From: Sediminitomix flava
Lineage (GTDB): Bacteria; Bacteroidota; Bacteroidia; Cytophagales; Flammeovirgaceae
Reading direction: 5' to 3'
DNA: 64,000 nt
NCBI RefSeq assembly: GCF_003149185.1
Contig: NZ_QGDO01000003.1
Coordinates: 496,001 to 560,000, forward strand
Shown here: positions 56,398-64,000 of the stretch, in pieces
Layout of the letters: the number at the start of each line of letters is the position of its first letter
Position numbering within the stretch: the stretch's first letter is position 1
Made by a program: the position numbers and the translations under genes
The notes under the pieces: generated by a model
Told to the model about the DNA's origin: nothing
Databases searched by the model: none
What the model saw: only the letters and a program-made list of their open reading frames with translations

Positions 56398-58542
56398 ATG
56401 AGACCAGACTTTTCGAAAATCGATATAAATAAACTAAAGCTTGAAGAACTAGAAGCTAAAGCTTTAGATAAAAAGTGGGAAACTGCCGAAGGTATTGATG
56501 TTCCTGCTTATTATGATGCTGAAGAAACAGCAAAGATGAAGCACCTAGACTATGGAGCTGGTTTGCCACCATTCCTTAGAGGTCCTTATTCTACAATGTA
56601 CGTGACTCGTCCTTGGACAATCCGTCAGTACGCAGGTTTCTCGACAGCAGAAGAATCAAATGCTTTCTATCGTAGAAACTTGGCAGCAGGACAAAAAGGT
56701 CTTTCTGTCGCATTTGACTTGGCAACTCACCGTGGTTACGATTCAGATCACCCTCGTGTAGTGGGCGATGTAGGTAAGGCAGGTGTAGCTATTGATTCAG
56801 TGGAAGATATGAAAGTTCTTTTCGATCAAATTCCATTGGATAAAATGTCTGTTTCTATGACAATGAACGGTGCCGTTCTTCCTGTAATGGCATTCTACAT
56901 TGTAGCAGCAGAAGAGCAAGGTGTTTCTAGAGAAAAATTGAGTGGTACTATCCAAAATGATATTCTGAAAGAATTCATGGTACGTAACACTTATATCTAT
57001 CCACCGCTTCCTTCAATGAAGATCATCGGTGATATTTTCGAATATACTTCGAATAAAATGCCGAAGTTCAACTCGATTTCAATCTCAGGTTATCACATGC
57101 AAGAAGCAGGTGCTACAGCTGATATTGAGTTGGCTTATACATTGGCGGATGGATTGGAATATATCCGTACAGGTTTGAAAGCAGGTTTGGGAATTGATGA
57201 TTTCGCACCCCGTCTTTCATTCTTCTGGGCAATCGGTATGAACCACTTCATGGAGATTGCTAAAATGAGAGCAGGTCGTATGCTTTGGGCTAAATTGGTC
57301 AAACAATTTGATCCTAAAAATCCTAAGTCAATGGCATTGCGTACGCACTCTCAAACTTCAGGTTGGTCATTGTCTGAGCAAGATCCATTCAATAACGTTT
57401 CACGTACGTGTATCGAAGCAATGGGAGCAGCTCTTGGACATACGCAATCATTGCACACCAATGCACTTGATGAAGCAATTGCACTTCCTACAGATTTCTC
57501 TGCTCGTATCGCTCGTAACACACAGCTTTACATCCAAGAAGAAACAAATGTATGTAAGTCAGTTGACCCTTGGGCAGGTTCTCATTATGTAGAGTACTTG
57601 ACGGAGCAAATTGCTGAGAAAGCTTGGGCGCTTATCCAAGAAGTTGAAGAACTTGGCGGTATGGCAAAAGCGATCGAGACAGGTGTTCCTAAGATGAGAA
57701 TTGAGGAAGCTGCAGCTCGTCGTCAAGCTCGTATCGATGCAGGTAAAGATACATTGGTTGGTGTAAACCAGTACCAAACTGATGAACCAGCAGATATTGA
57801 AATCTTAGAAGTTGACAACACAGCAGTAAGAGAGTCTCAAGTTCAAAGACTGAAAGACTTGAAAGCTAACCGTGATCAAGGGGCTGTTGAAAAAGCACTA
57901 GAAGCAATTTCTGTTTGTGCTGAAACAGGTGAAGGAAACTTGTTGGAGTTAGCTGTTGATGCTGCCAGACTAAGAGCTAGTTTGGGTGAAATTTCAGATG
58001 CTATGGAAAAACATTTCGGACGTCATAAAGCAGTTATCCGTTCAATTTCTGGTGTATATGCAAAAGAGGCTCAAGACAATTCAGCCTTTAAGCAAGCACA
58101 AGAATTGGCTGATAAGTTTGCAGAAATTGAAGGTCGTCGTCCTCGTATCATGATTGCCAAAATGGGACAGGATGGTCACGACCGTGGAGCTAAAGTAGTT
58201 TCTACTTCTTACGCAGATATTGGGTTTGATGTAGATATCGGACCATTGTTCCAAACACCAGAAGAGTCAGCACGTCAGGCAGTTGAAAATGATGTAGATG
58301 TAGTGGGAGCGTCATCATTGGCAGCAGGTCACAAGACTTTGATTCCTCAATTAATTGAAGAGTTGAAGAAACTAGGACGTGAAGATATCATGGTTATTGC
58401 AGGTGGTGTAATTCCAGCGCAAGATTATGATTATCTGTATGAAAGAGGTGTTGCATTTGTTTTCGGACCAGGTTCTGTCATTCCAGAATGTGCGAAGAAG
58501 ATGCTTGAAAAAATGCTTGAAGAAGAAGCACAAGATTCATAA
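56398..58542 (+). CDS. mutB: Methylmalonyl-CoA mutase large (catalytic) subunit
   Basis: A 714-residue B12-dependent enzyme that isomerises succinyl-CoA and (R)-methylmalonyl-CoA. The barrel contains [18 protein letters not shown], where the Tyr and Arg contact substrate, and [19 protein letters not shown]. The C-terminal B12 domain carries D592-x-H594-x-x-G597 in [12 protein letters not shown], and the later [10 protein letters not shown] and GGVIPAQDY loops. Length is standard. MeaB, its GTPase partner, is encoded nearby on the other strand. Confidence 0.97.
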   Translation: MRPDFSKIDINKLKLEELEAKALDKKWETAEGIDVPAYYDAEETAKMKHLDYGAGLPPFLRGPYSTMYVTRPWTIRQYAGFSTAEESNAFYRRNLAAGQKGLSVAFDLATHRGYDSDHPRVVGDVGKAGVAIDSVEDMKVLFDQIPLDKMSVSMTMNGAVLPVMAFYIVAAEEQGVSREKLSGTIQNDILKEFMVRNTYIYPPLPSMKIIGDIFEYTSNKMPKFNSISISGYHMQEAGATADIELAYTLADGLEYIRTGLKAGLGIDDFAPRLSFFWAIGMNHFMEIAKMRAGRMLWAKLVKQFDPKNPKSMALRTHSQTSGWSLSEQDPFNNVSRTCIEAMGAALGHTQSLHTNALDEAIALPTDFSARIARNTQLYIQEETNVCKSVDPWAGSHYVEYLTEQIAEKAWALIQEVEELGGMAKAIETGVPKMRIEEAAARRQARIDAGKDTLVGVNQYQTDEPADIEILEVDNTAVRESQVQRLKDLKANRDQGAVEKALEAISVCAETGEGNLLELAVDAARLRASLGEISDAMEKHFGRHKAVIRSISGVYAKEAQDNSAFKQAQELADKFAEIEGRRPRIMIAKMGQDGHDRGAKVVSTSYADIGFDVDIGPLFQTPEESARQAVENDVDVVGASSLAAGHKTLIPQLIEELKKLGREDIMVIAGGVIPAQDYDYLYERGVAFVFGPGSVIPECAKKMLEKMLEEEAQDS

Positions 58543-58564
58543 TTATAGATTTGTATTTTCTTTA

Positions 58565-58600
58565 GAACCCGATAGACTTTGTCTTTCGGGTTTCTTTTTG
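58565..58600 (+). terminator. Terminator after the mutase genes
   Basis: A two-part stem (AACCCGA with TCGGGTT enclosing AGAC with GTCT) followed by TCTTTTTG. It closes the methylmalonyl-CoA module. Confidence 0.82.
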
Positions 58601-58776
58601 CTCAAAATCTACTTTTGAAAGTATGTATTAACACTTATGATATAAGGTTTGCTAAATTATTTTGTTAATACAAAGTCCAAAATGTTCAAATAAGAGATTA
58701 TGACTGTTGTTTCTTGTGAGGTGTACTTTCTAAAGTGACCTTTTAACTATTACAAGAAAAACGAGCAAATACAGTT

Positions 58777-60201
58777 ATGAAAGGAATTTTATTTAAAGTA
58801 ATTCTAACATTCATTGTTTCAAACTTCTATTTCTCCACACTACTCGCTCAAAACTCAAGATCCTCATTATTTGCAGAGGTAAATATGCTAAAAGAGCAAG
58901 CAGACAACCAAGATGCTGAAATGTTAACTCCTTCATCCTATGAAAAAGGTATGGAGTATTTAGAAAAGGCACAAAGTGATTTTGAGAAAGGAAAGTCGTT
59001 AGAAAAGATCCAGAAAAACATTGACAAAGCCACAGGTGAATTTGAGTATTGTGTAGAACATGCTCCAGAGGCAAGAACAATGTTCAATGATGCATTAGAT
59101 GCAAGAAGTGCTGCAGTTGAAGCAGGTAGTCCTGACAATCAGGAGGAAATGTGGAATGATGCAGAGAAGAGGCTTAATCATGCCGCTGAAAAACTAGAGA
59201 AAGGTAAAGAGTCTAAGGCTGCAAGTGTTTCAGAAGAAGCAAAAGAGCAATATCAAAGTACAGAGATGGAGTCTATCAAAACCAATGTTTTTGGTGAAGC
59301 AGAAGAAATGATAGATGAAGCAGAAGACAATAAAGTTCAAAAAACTGCGGAGAAAACATTGGATGGTGCAGAGACGAGTTTGACTAAAGGTGTCACTGTA
59401 GCCGAAGCCTCAAGATACAATCTGACAGAAGCTGAAATGTATGCCAAAGAAGCTGAGTATAAGGCAAAACAGTCTATGGCGATCAATAAAGAAGTCAAAG
59501 AGCTTAAGAAAAGCAAGGCTAGTAAAGAAGATATAATTTTAGGACATCAGTCAGATATAGCTCGTATAGGTTCAGTAGTTGGAATAAGCCCTGCATTTGA
59601 TGAAGGAACTGCCAATGGAGTAGATGAGGTGAACTCTGCTGTTCAAGCTTTACGTGACAGTATGGATATGTTGATGGGAACAATTGATGAACTTCAAGGA
59701 AACCTTGATGAATATTCAAGTGAAATCGGGAGTTTAGAAGAAGTGAGGGCAATGCTGGCACATGAGCGAGAAGTAGAGGCTAAATTCAATGAAGTCTTTA
59801 ATATGTTTAATCCCGACGAAGTTGAAGTTTTCAGACAACAAGATAAAATCATCCTTCGTATGAAATCATTCGCATTCCCAATTGGTAGTGCAGAAATTCA
59901 GCAATCAAATTATGCAACTCTTCGTCAGGTTGAAAATGCTGTAAGAGTATTTCCTACTAATGAAATAACTGTAGAAGGACATACAGATTCTTCGGGTGGT
60001 GAAAAAGCGAATCAGAAATTGTCTGAAGAAAGAGCAGAAGCTGTAAAGAATTATATGTCAGCCAATCTTCCAGAGTATGATGCAGACCATATTAAAGCAG
60101 TTGGTTATGGAGAGTCAAAACCGATCGCTTCAAATGATACAAAAGAAGGTGCTCAAATGAATCGTAGAATTGACGTAGTTATAGATGTTAGAAGAGATTA
60201 G
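58777..60201 (+). CDS. OmpA-family outer-membrane protein with helical N-terminal region
   Basis: A 474-residue exported protein; the signal peptide ends near LLAQ (24). Residues about 35-250 are long Ala/Glu/Lys-rich helices with repeated A-E-x-M-L/A-E-K patterns, similar to DUF4398-type regions. A coiled coil (about 285-325) leads to the C-terminal OmpA domain (about 355-472), which binds peptidoglycan: VEGHTDSSGGEKANQKLSEERAEAV and the closing MNRRIDVVI, with the diaminopimelate-contacting Asp and Arg. There is no N-terminal beta barrel, so it is more like a periplasmic, cell-wall-associated protein than classical OmpA. Confidence 0.85.
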   Translation: MKGILFKVILTFIVSNFYFSTLLAQNSRSSLFAEVNMLKEQADNQDAEMLTPSSYEKGMEYLEKAQSDFEKGKSLEKIQKNIDKATGEFEYCVEHAPEARTMFNDALDARSAAVEAGSPDNQEEMWNDAEKRLNHAAEKLEKGKESKAASVSEEAKEQYQSTEMESIKTNVFGEAEEMIDEAEDNKVQKTAEKTLDGAETSLTKGVTVAEASRYNLTEAEMYAKEAEYKAKQSMAINKEVKELKKSKASKEDIILGHQSDIARIGSVVGISPAFDEGTANGVDEVNSAVQALRDSMDMLMGTIDELQGNLDEYSSEIGSLEEVRAMLAHEREVEAKFNEVFNMFNPDEVEVFRQQDKIILRMKSFAFPIGSAEIQQSNYATLRQVENAVRVFPTNEITVEGHTDSSGGEKANQKLSEERAEAVKNYMSANLPEYDADHIKAVGYGESKPIASNDTKEGAQMNRRIDVVIDVRRD

Positions 60202-60225
60202 TTGAAACTTCTTTTCAAAGAAGAG

Positions 60226-60256
60226 TCCCTAGTATGTAAATACTAGGGATTTTTTT
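60226..60256 (+). terminator. Terminator after the OmpA-family gene
   Basis: A perfect 9-bp stem TCCCTAGTA / TACTAGGGA (60226-60234 with 60241-60249), 6-nt loop, and seven T. Confidence 0.88.
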
Positions 60257-60276
60257 GCCGTGTAAAATAGTTAGCC

Positions 60277-61338
60277 CTAGAGTTTTTTCATTTTTGAAGT
60301 ATGCATTTTTACATCAGAAATATGGTCAATGATTTTATTTCCATATAGATTTCCTGGAGTTTGGAAGCCTTTTTTCCATTTCCCATCAGCAACTTTTTGA
60401 ATAATAATCTGAGCCGTTTTAGCTGAAAAATTATACATGTCAGGGCCTTCAATATAACTTTCTACATAATGAGTGTGGTTAATAATTTTTGCATAAGCAT
60501 AGGTCCTATGGTCTGGTGAAATATCCCCAATTTCCTTTTTACCTACTTTTTTAATAATCCATTCGGGGATTGAGGGGTGTAACATCCAATCGATTCGATG
60601 AGAGTATTCAAGAAGTAAGCTAAATAATTTAGGATAGTAAGTGTATGTTTCAACATTTGGAATATCACTATTTAGTGATACACTAAAGGTATCACCTCTC
60701 CAAGGGTCTGAAATTGTTTCAAAAGTATGGCCATGTACTTTTACTTCAAGCTTTTTATGAGCGGCTCTTACTATTTGGGTAGTCCCATTTACCAAGAATG
60801 TTCCAGTAGTAGAAGACTTATGAAGTATATTGAGTAAGTGATTTTGCGTAATTCCCCCAATTGGAGTCATGATTGCTAAAATCAATTTTTGAGCTTCTGA
60901 AATCTTATTGTTTAGATGAGTAGCAAGTATATCTGTCGGGACGATAGAAAAACCAATCCCGGGCATGAGCATGATATTTTTCAGCTTTGCCTGTTCATCT
61001 AGAATGAAAAGTGTTTCGTAATCGGTAGAATATTTGGAAAAATCTAGGTAATGTACTTCGTATTCAACACATGCATTCGCTAGAGTTAAAGCTGTTTTGT
61101 GATAAGAGCCAGCCATATTCAAAAGGATATCTAAATCTTGAATATTTCTATTGATTTCGTAATCATTATCTAAGTTAAAAAAGCGAGTTTCATACATATC
61201 AAAATCTTTAAAGAGCTCGATATCTTTGATTCTTCCAGCAAGAATGATCTCCAAATTTTCATTATTTTGAAGATTCTGAAGGATTAGTTTTCCTAAAAGA
61301 CCTCCAGCTCCGTATAGCATGACTTTTACTCTATCCAT
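60277..61338 (-). CDS. Saccharopine dehydrogenase-like NAD(P)-binding protein
   Basis: A 353-residue cytoplasmic protein of the saccharopine-reductase-like/trans-acting enoyl reductase group. The nucleotide-binding loop GAGGLLG lies close to the N-terminus. GPDMYNFSAKTAQI and MPGIGFSIVPTDILATHL are blocks shared by these proteins. The reaction is unknown; related proteins act on lipids or amino acid derivatives. I chose the ATG at 61338, one codon group closer to the first strand than the ATG at 61356. No operon partner is adjacent. Confidence 0.75.
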   Translation of the reverse strand: MDRVKVMLYGAGGLLGKLILQNLQNNENLEIILAGRIKDIELFKDFDMYETRFFNLDNDYEINRNIQDLDILLNMAGSYHKTALTLANACVEYEVHYLDFSKYSTDYETLFILDEQAKLKNIMLMPGIGFSIVPTDILATHLNNKISEAQKLILAIMTPIGGITQNHLLNILHKSSTTGTFLVNGTTQIVRAAHKKLEVKVHGHTFETISDPWRGDTFSVSLNSDIPNVETYTYYPKLFSLLLEYSHRIDWMLHPSIPEWIIKKVGKKEIGDISPDHRTYAYAKIINHTHYVESYIEGPDMYNFSAKTAQIIIQKVADGKWKKGFQTPGNLYGNKIIDHISDVKMHTSKMKKL

Positions 61339-61609
61339 TTTTTTTGCGTGAAACACTATTAAAATGCAATTATTCGAATTTGTGTTCCTTACTCGTATGA
61401 AAGCACTCGAACTTAAGTATAAAAATGACCTTAAGACATTTTACATTCTTAAATAGAGTTATATTATATTTTGTCGAGTTACCTTATTGAGTGGATTATT
61501 TTTTGTAGATGATTTAAATAATCGAAGAAAACTACAAACATTACATTAAACAATTCGGAGTTGAATGAGTTTTAATTGTTCAATTCCATATAAAGCTAGA
61601 ACCAACTCT

Positions 61610-63118
61610 ATGACACGTTTTTTAACTACTGCTCGTACGCTCAGTACTAGGATTTTGATAGTGGTTTGTATGACCTTATTAATTGCTACAACTTACCTAA
61701 CCGTACAGAATTATATTGAATATCTAGAAAATACAGAGACTGCTGTACAAGCAAAGTTAGCTGCTATAGCGAATACTACTGCATTGACTTTAAATGGAGA
61801 TGTTCATGAATATGTTTCTGAAAAGTATACAAAACAAGGAGATATCAATGCTTCATTTCAAGATGAGCATTTTATGACCTTATGGAAAAAACTCAGAACA
61901 ATTAAAGAATCTAATCAACTTGAGACTGAAATTTATACTTTAGTTTGGGAAGAAGAAAAAGGTTTTTTCGAGTTTGTATTGCATACATCAGAGCAGTTTT
62001 TTTACAGAAATCCTTACAAAATCTTTCCAGCTACATTAAAGGAAAACTATGATAAAGGTGGAGTAATAGATGGTTACGAAACAGAACATGGTATGTGGAT
62101 TTCGGCTTTTGCTCCTATTAAAAACAGTGAAGGGAAAGTGGTTGGAGTCATTCATGTCGATGAATCTTTAGATAAGTTTAGAGATCGAGCTTTTTCAATT
62201 TTAATAGAGGATATTCTCCTGAGTTTTGCAGTCTTAATTATGGGGCTTGCTTTGGTTTACTTTTTCCTAAAACGAATCATGGATACTGAAGAAGCGAACA
62301 AAAGAGAATTGATGGCTTCTTATCAGTTGATTACCAAAAAGAATAAAGAAATTTCTGATAGTATTCAATATGCAAACCGTATCCAGAAAGCATTATTACC
62401 TAGTGAGGTGGATCTTCGAAAGTATTTCGACAAATCATATATCCTTTATCAAGGAAAAGAAAAAGTGAGTGGAGATTTCCCTTTTGTGATTTCTAACAAA
62501 GAAACAGGTGAAATATTTGTAGCAGCAGTAGATTGTACAGGTCATGGAGTTCCTGGTGCATTACTTTCTGTAATTGGACACTTCTTGTTAAATAAACTCA
62601 TTGGTAAGGATAGAATTTCTGACCCAGGAATGATCTTGACTACATTACACAAAGAGATTGTTGCTTTGTTGAGACAAGAAGAGAATTCGGAAATGACCAA
62701 CGATGGAATGGATATCGCTTTGGTTAAGATTGATCCAAATACAAATGAATTGCATTTTGCTGGTGCGAATAGACCATTGGTTATAAATCAGGGTGAAGAA
62801 ATTAAAACGATCAAAGGAAATAGATTCCCGATAGGAGGTACCCAATACCAATCAAGACTTGGAGAGTTAGTTTTTAAAACTCATATTTTAAACTATTCAA
62901 GTGGGAATACAATCCATTTATTTTCTGATGGCTACCAAGATCAAATAGGTGGGCCAGATGGCCGAAAGTTCTTATCTCGAAGACTTGTAAATACCATAAA
63001 AGACCATGAACATATTCCTTTGCTAGAATTAGGAGAAAAAATGGAGGGAATTTTTGTGGATTGGAAAGGGAATTTGAGACAGTTAGATGATGTATTACTC
63101 ATCGGAATTGAATTATAA
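61610..63118 (+). CDS. SpoIIE-type PP2C phosphatase with membrane sensor region
   Basis: A 502-residue signalling protein. Two membrane helices (about 12-37 and 203-227) enclose a periplasmic domain of about 165 residues that ends in GMWISAFAPIKNSEGKVVGVIHVDES, a hallmark of dCache/PAS-like sensors. A linker with ISDSIQYANRIQKALLPS precedes the SpoIIE phosphatase (about 280-500) with intact metal sites: SGDF, VDCTGHGVPGALLS, HLFSDGYQDQ and the closing LDDVLLIGIE. It therefore probably dephosphorylates an anti-anti-sigma-type protein in response to an external signal. An ATG at 61565 is an alternative start with 15 more residues. Confidence 0.9.
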   Translation: MTRFLTTARTLSTRILIVVCMTLLIATTYLTVQNYIEYLENTETAVQAKLAAIANTTALTLNGDVHEYVSEKYTKQGDINASFQDEHFMTLWKKLRTIKESNQLETEIYTLVWEEEKGFFEFVLHTSEQFFYRNPYKIFPATLKENYDKGGVIDGYETEHGMWISAFAPIKNSEGKVVGVIHVDESLDKFRDRAFSILIEDILLSFAVLIMGLALVYFFLKRIMDTEEANKRELMASYQLITKKNKEISDSIQYANRIQKALLPSEVDLRKYFDKSYILYQGKEKVSGDFPFVISNKETGEIFVAAVDCTGHGVPGALLSVIGHFLLNKLIGKDRISDPGMILTTLHKEIVALLRQEENSEMTNDGMDIALVKIDPNTNELHFAGANRPLVINQGEEIKTIKGNRFPIGGTQYQSRLGELVFKTHILNYSSGNTIHLFSDGYQDQIGGPDGRKFLSRRLVNTIKDHEHIPLLELGEKMEGIFVDWKGNLRQLDDVLLIGIEL

Positions 63119-63149
63119 TATCTTTGATCTATATCATAGTTGAATATCA

Positions 63150-64000
63150 ATGAAAAGTAAAAGAAATTTATCTATTCTAGGTCTTCTAATTTTTATAGCT
63201 GCTTTTGGGCTGTTTCTTTCAGTTCCATTTGTGGAAACATATAATCTAGATGTAGAGACTGTCAATAAAAGTATTCAAGACGAAGAAAAAAGAGCGTTAT
63301 TCTTGAAAGACAATTCTATGATTGGTCAAGAATACTTAAGCTCAATTTCTTTTGTGAATGATTTAAATTCAGAGTTTAATAAAACAAATGAATTAGTTGT
63401 CGCTAAGTATGGAATTAGTGTGACTGAGATCAGCTCGATCATTAAAATTTTACAAGGAGAGAATACTTATCAATTAGAGGTCGCTCAAAGTCAGCTATCG
63501 GGTGATGAAGAAGTATTAAACTTCAAGAAAGAAATGCTTCAGAGTTATACCTCTTGGATGGATAATAAAGTCTATAATTCCACAGACGAATTAGAAAGTC
63601 AGTTAACAGCTAAAGTTTCAGATATAAATAAAGGGATTGCTACTTACAAAGGAATCGATCAATATCAGATTAAATCTGTTCGCTTTAATCTTGTAAAGAG
63701 TGCGAATACAAGTCCTGTAAGGCAAAATCCATTATTATTCTTACTTCTCACTTATTTAGGAGCAGTAGTAGGGGCTTTACTTTTTATTTTACCCCAACAG
63801 AAAAATGTTGAAGCTTTCACTAATGATAGAAATTTCCAATCTGCTCTTACAAACAAAGGCTGGTTAGGAATTCTCTTGGGTTCATTCTTGATCTTGTTCT
63901 ACATACTTTTGTATTTCTACCCTGAGTATATGACTTCATGGGTGATCATGGTTGACCCTGTAAGTAAGCTGTTAAGTGGAAATGAGGCAGGAGAGTTTTT
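63150..64000 (+). CDS. Membrane protein, partial at the window edge (possible Fe-S membrane protein)
   Basis: An open frame from ATG 63150 that is still open at the window end; at least 283 residues. It starts with a hydrophobic segment (about 7-24), then a periplasmic-looking part (30-185) rich in helix, then two membrane helices (about 193-212 and 236-254), then YMTSWVIMVDPVSKLLSG. By memory, Cytophagales 4Fe-4S-binding membrane proteins have a similar SWVIMVDPVSKLLSG segment before cysteine clusters, but none of the cysteines is inside the window. It lies 31 bp after the phosphatase gene, so they may be co-transcribed. Confidence 0.65.
   Translation, partial: MKSKRNLSILGLLIFIAAFGLFLSVPFVETYNLDVETVNKSIQDEEKRALFLKDNSMIGQEYLSSISFVNDLNSEFNKTNELVVAKYGISVTEISSIIKILQGENTYQLEVAQSQLSGDEEVLNFKKEMLQSYTSWMDNKVYNSTDELESQLTAKVSDINKGIATYKGIDQYQIKSVRFNLVKSANTSPVRQNPLLFLLLTYLGAVVGALLFILPQQKNVEAFTNDRNFQSALTNKGWLGILLGSFLILFYILLYFYPEYMTSWVIMVDPVSKLLSGNEAGEF

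Overview
The window is AT-rich bacterial DNA from a member of the Bacteroidota, most likely a marine Cytophagales or Flammeovirga-like bacterium. This rests on type IX secretion C-terminal domains of both the A and the B type, a GH97 enzyme, a short-chain-dehydrogenase-type L-threonine dehydrogenase, weak Shine-Dalgarno signals, and promoter-like TTTG-N19-TAnnTTT sequences. The genus is an inference. No rRNA, tRNA, insertion sequence, prophage or CRISPR array was seen.

Layout. 1-1057 holds no recognisable gene. 1058-10783 carries a Na/phosphate symporter-family protein, a DnaQ-like exonuclease, an M61-like peptidase with a PDZ domain, an IscA-type Fe-S protein, an acidic protein whose ends resemble the HolD (psi) clamp-loader subunit, a type-B T9SS surface protein, and a degenerate PP2C-like membrane protein with a LysM-like tail. 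10867-17396 carries two paralogous outer-membrane proteins, an orphan TRAP-type binding lipoprotein, threonine dehydrogenase, a SpoIIAA/STAS-like protein, a 35-residue small ORF and a small membrane protein. 17452-34959 holds a sulfatase lipoprotein, a STAS-like protein, a giant 4363-residue T9SS type-A protein made of repeated beta-rich modules, and a GH43 glycosidase.

35193-43649 is a kynurenine-degradation operon with the order SDR, aminomuconate-semialdehyde dehydrogenase, RidA-type deaminase, 3-hydroxyanthranilate dioxygenase, ACMS decarboxylase, cyclase-type formamidase, kynureninase and kynurenine 3-monooxygenase. Together these would take N-formylkynurenine to a 2-oxo-dicarboxylate by the 2-aminomuconate route; tryptophan 2,3-dioxygenase is not in the window. 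The three wide gaps in the operon each contain a repeat: a 41/42-bp tandem array plus a 28-bp palindrome, a 44-bp palindrome, and a second copy of the 28-bp palindrome. The other gene junctions are 3-12 bp.

43830-47070 encodes a transglutaminase-like lipoprotein and a SusB-like GH97. 47143-58542 is a methylmalonyl-CoA module: MeaB GTPase and diacylglycerol kinase on the minus strand; epimerase, four subunits of a biotin-dependent Na+-pumping decarboxylase, a CoA-transferase and both mutase subunits on the plus strand. It interconverts succinyl-CoA and propionyl-CoA and can couple decarboxylation to a sodium gradient. 58777-64000 holds an OmpA-family protein, a saccharopine-reductase-like protein, a SpoIIE-type phosphatase with a sensor region, and the start of a membrane protein cut by the window edge.

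Most convergent gene pairs are separated by clear hairpin terminators. The observations most worth following are the HolD-like protein, the repeat-invaded kynurenine operon with an SDR lacking its catalytic Tyr/Lys pair, the PP2C-like pseudophosphatase with a LysM-like tail, and the 35-residue ORF.
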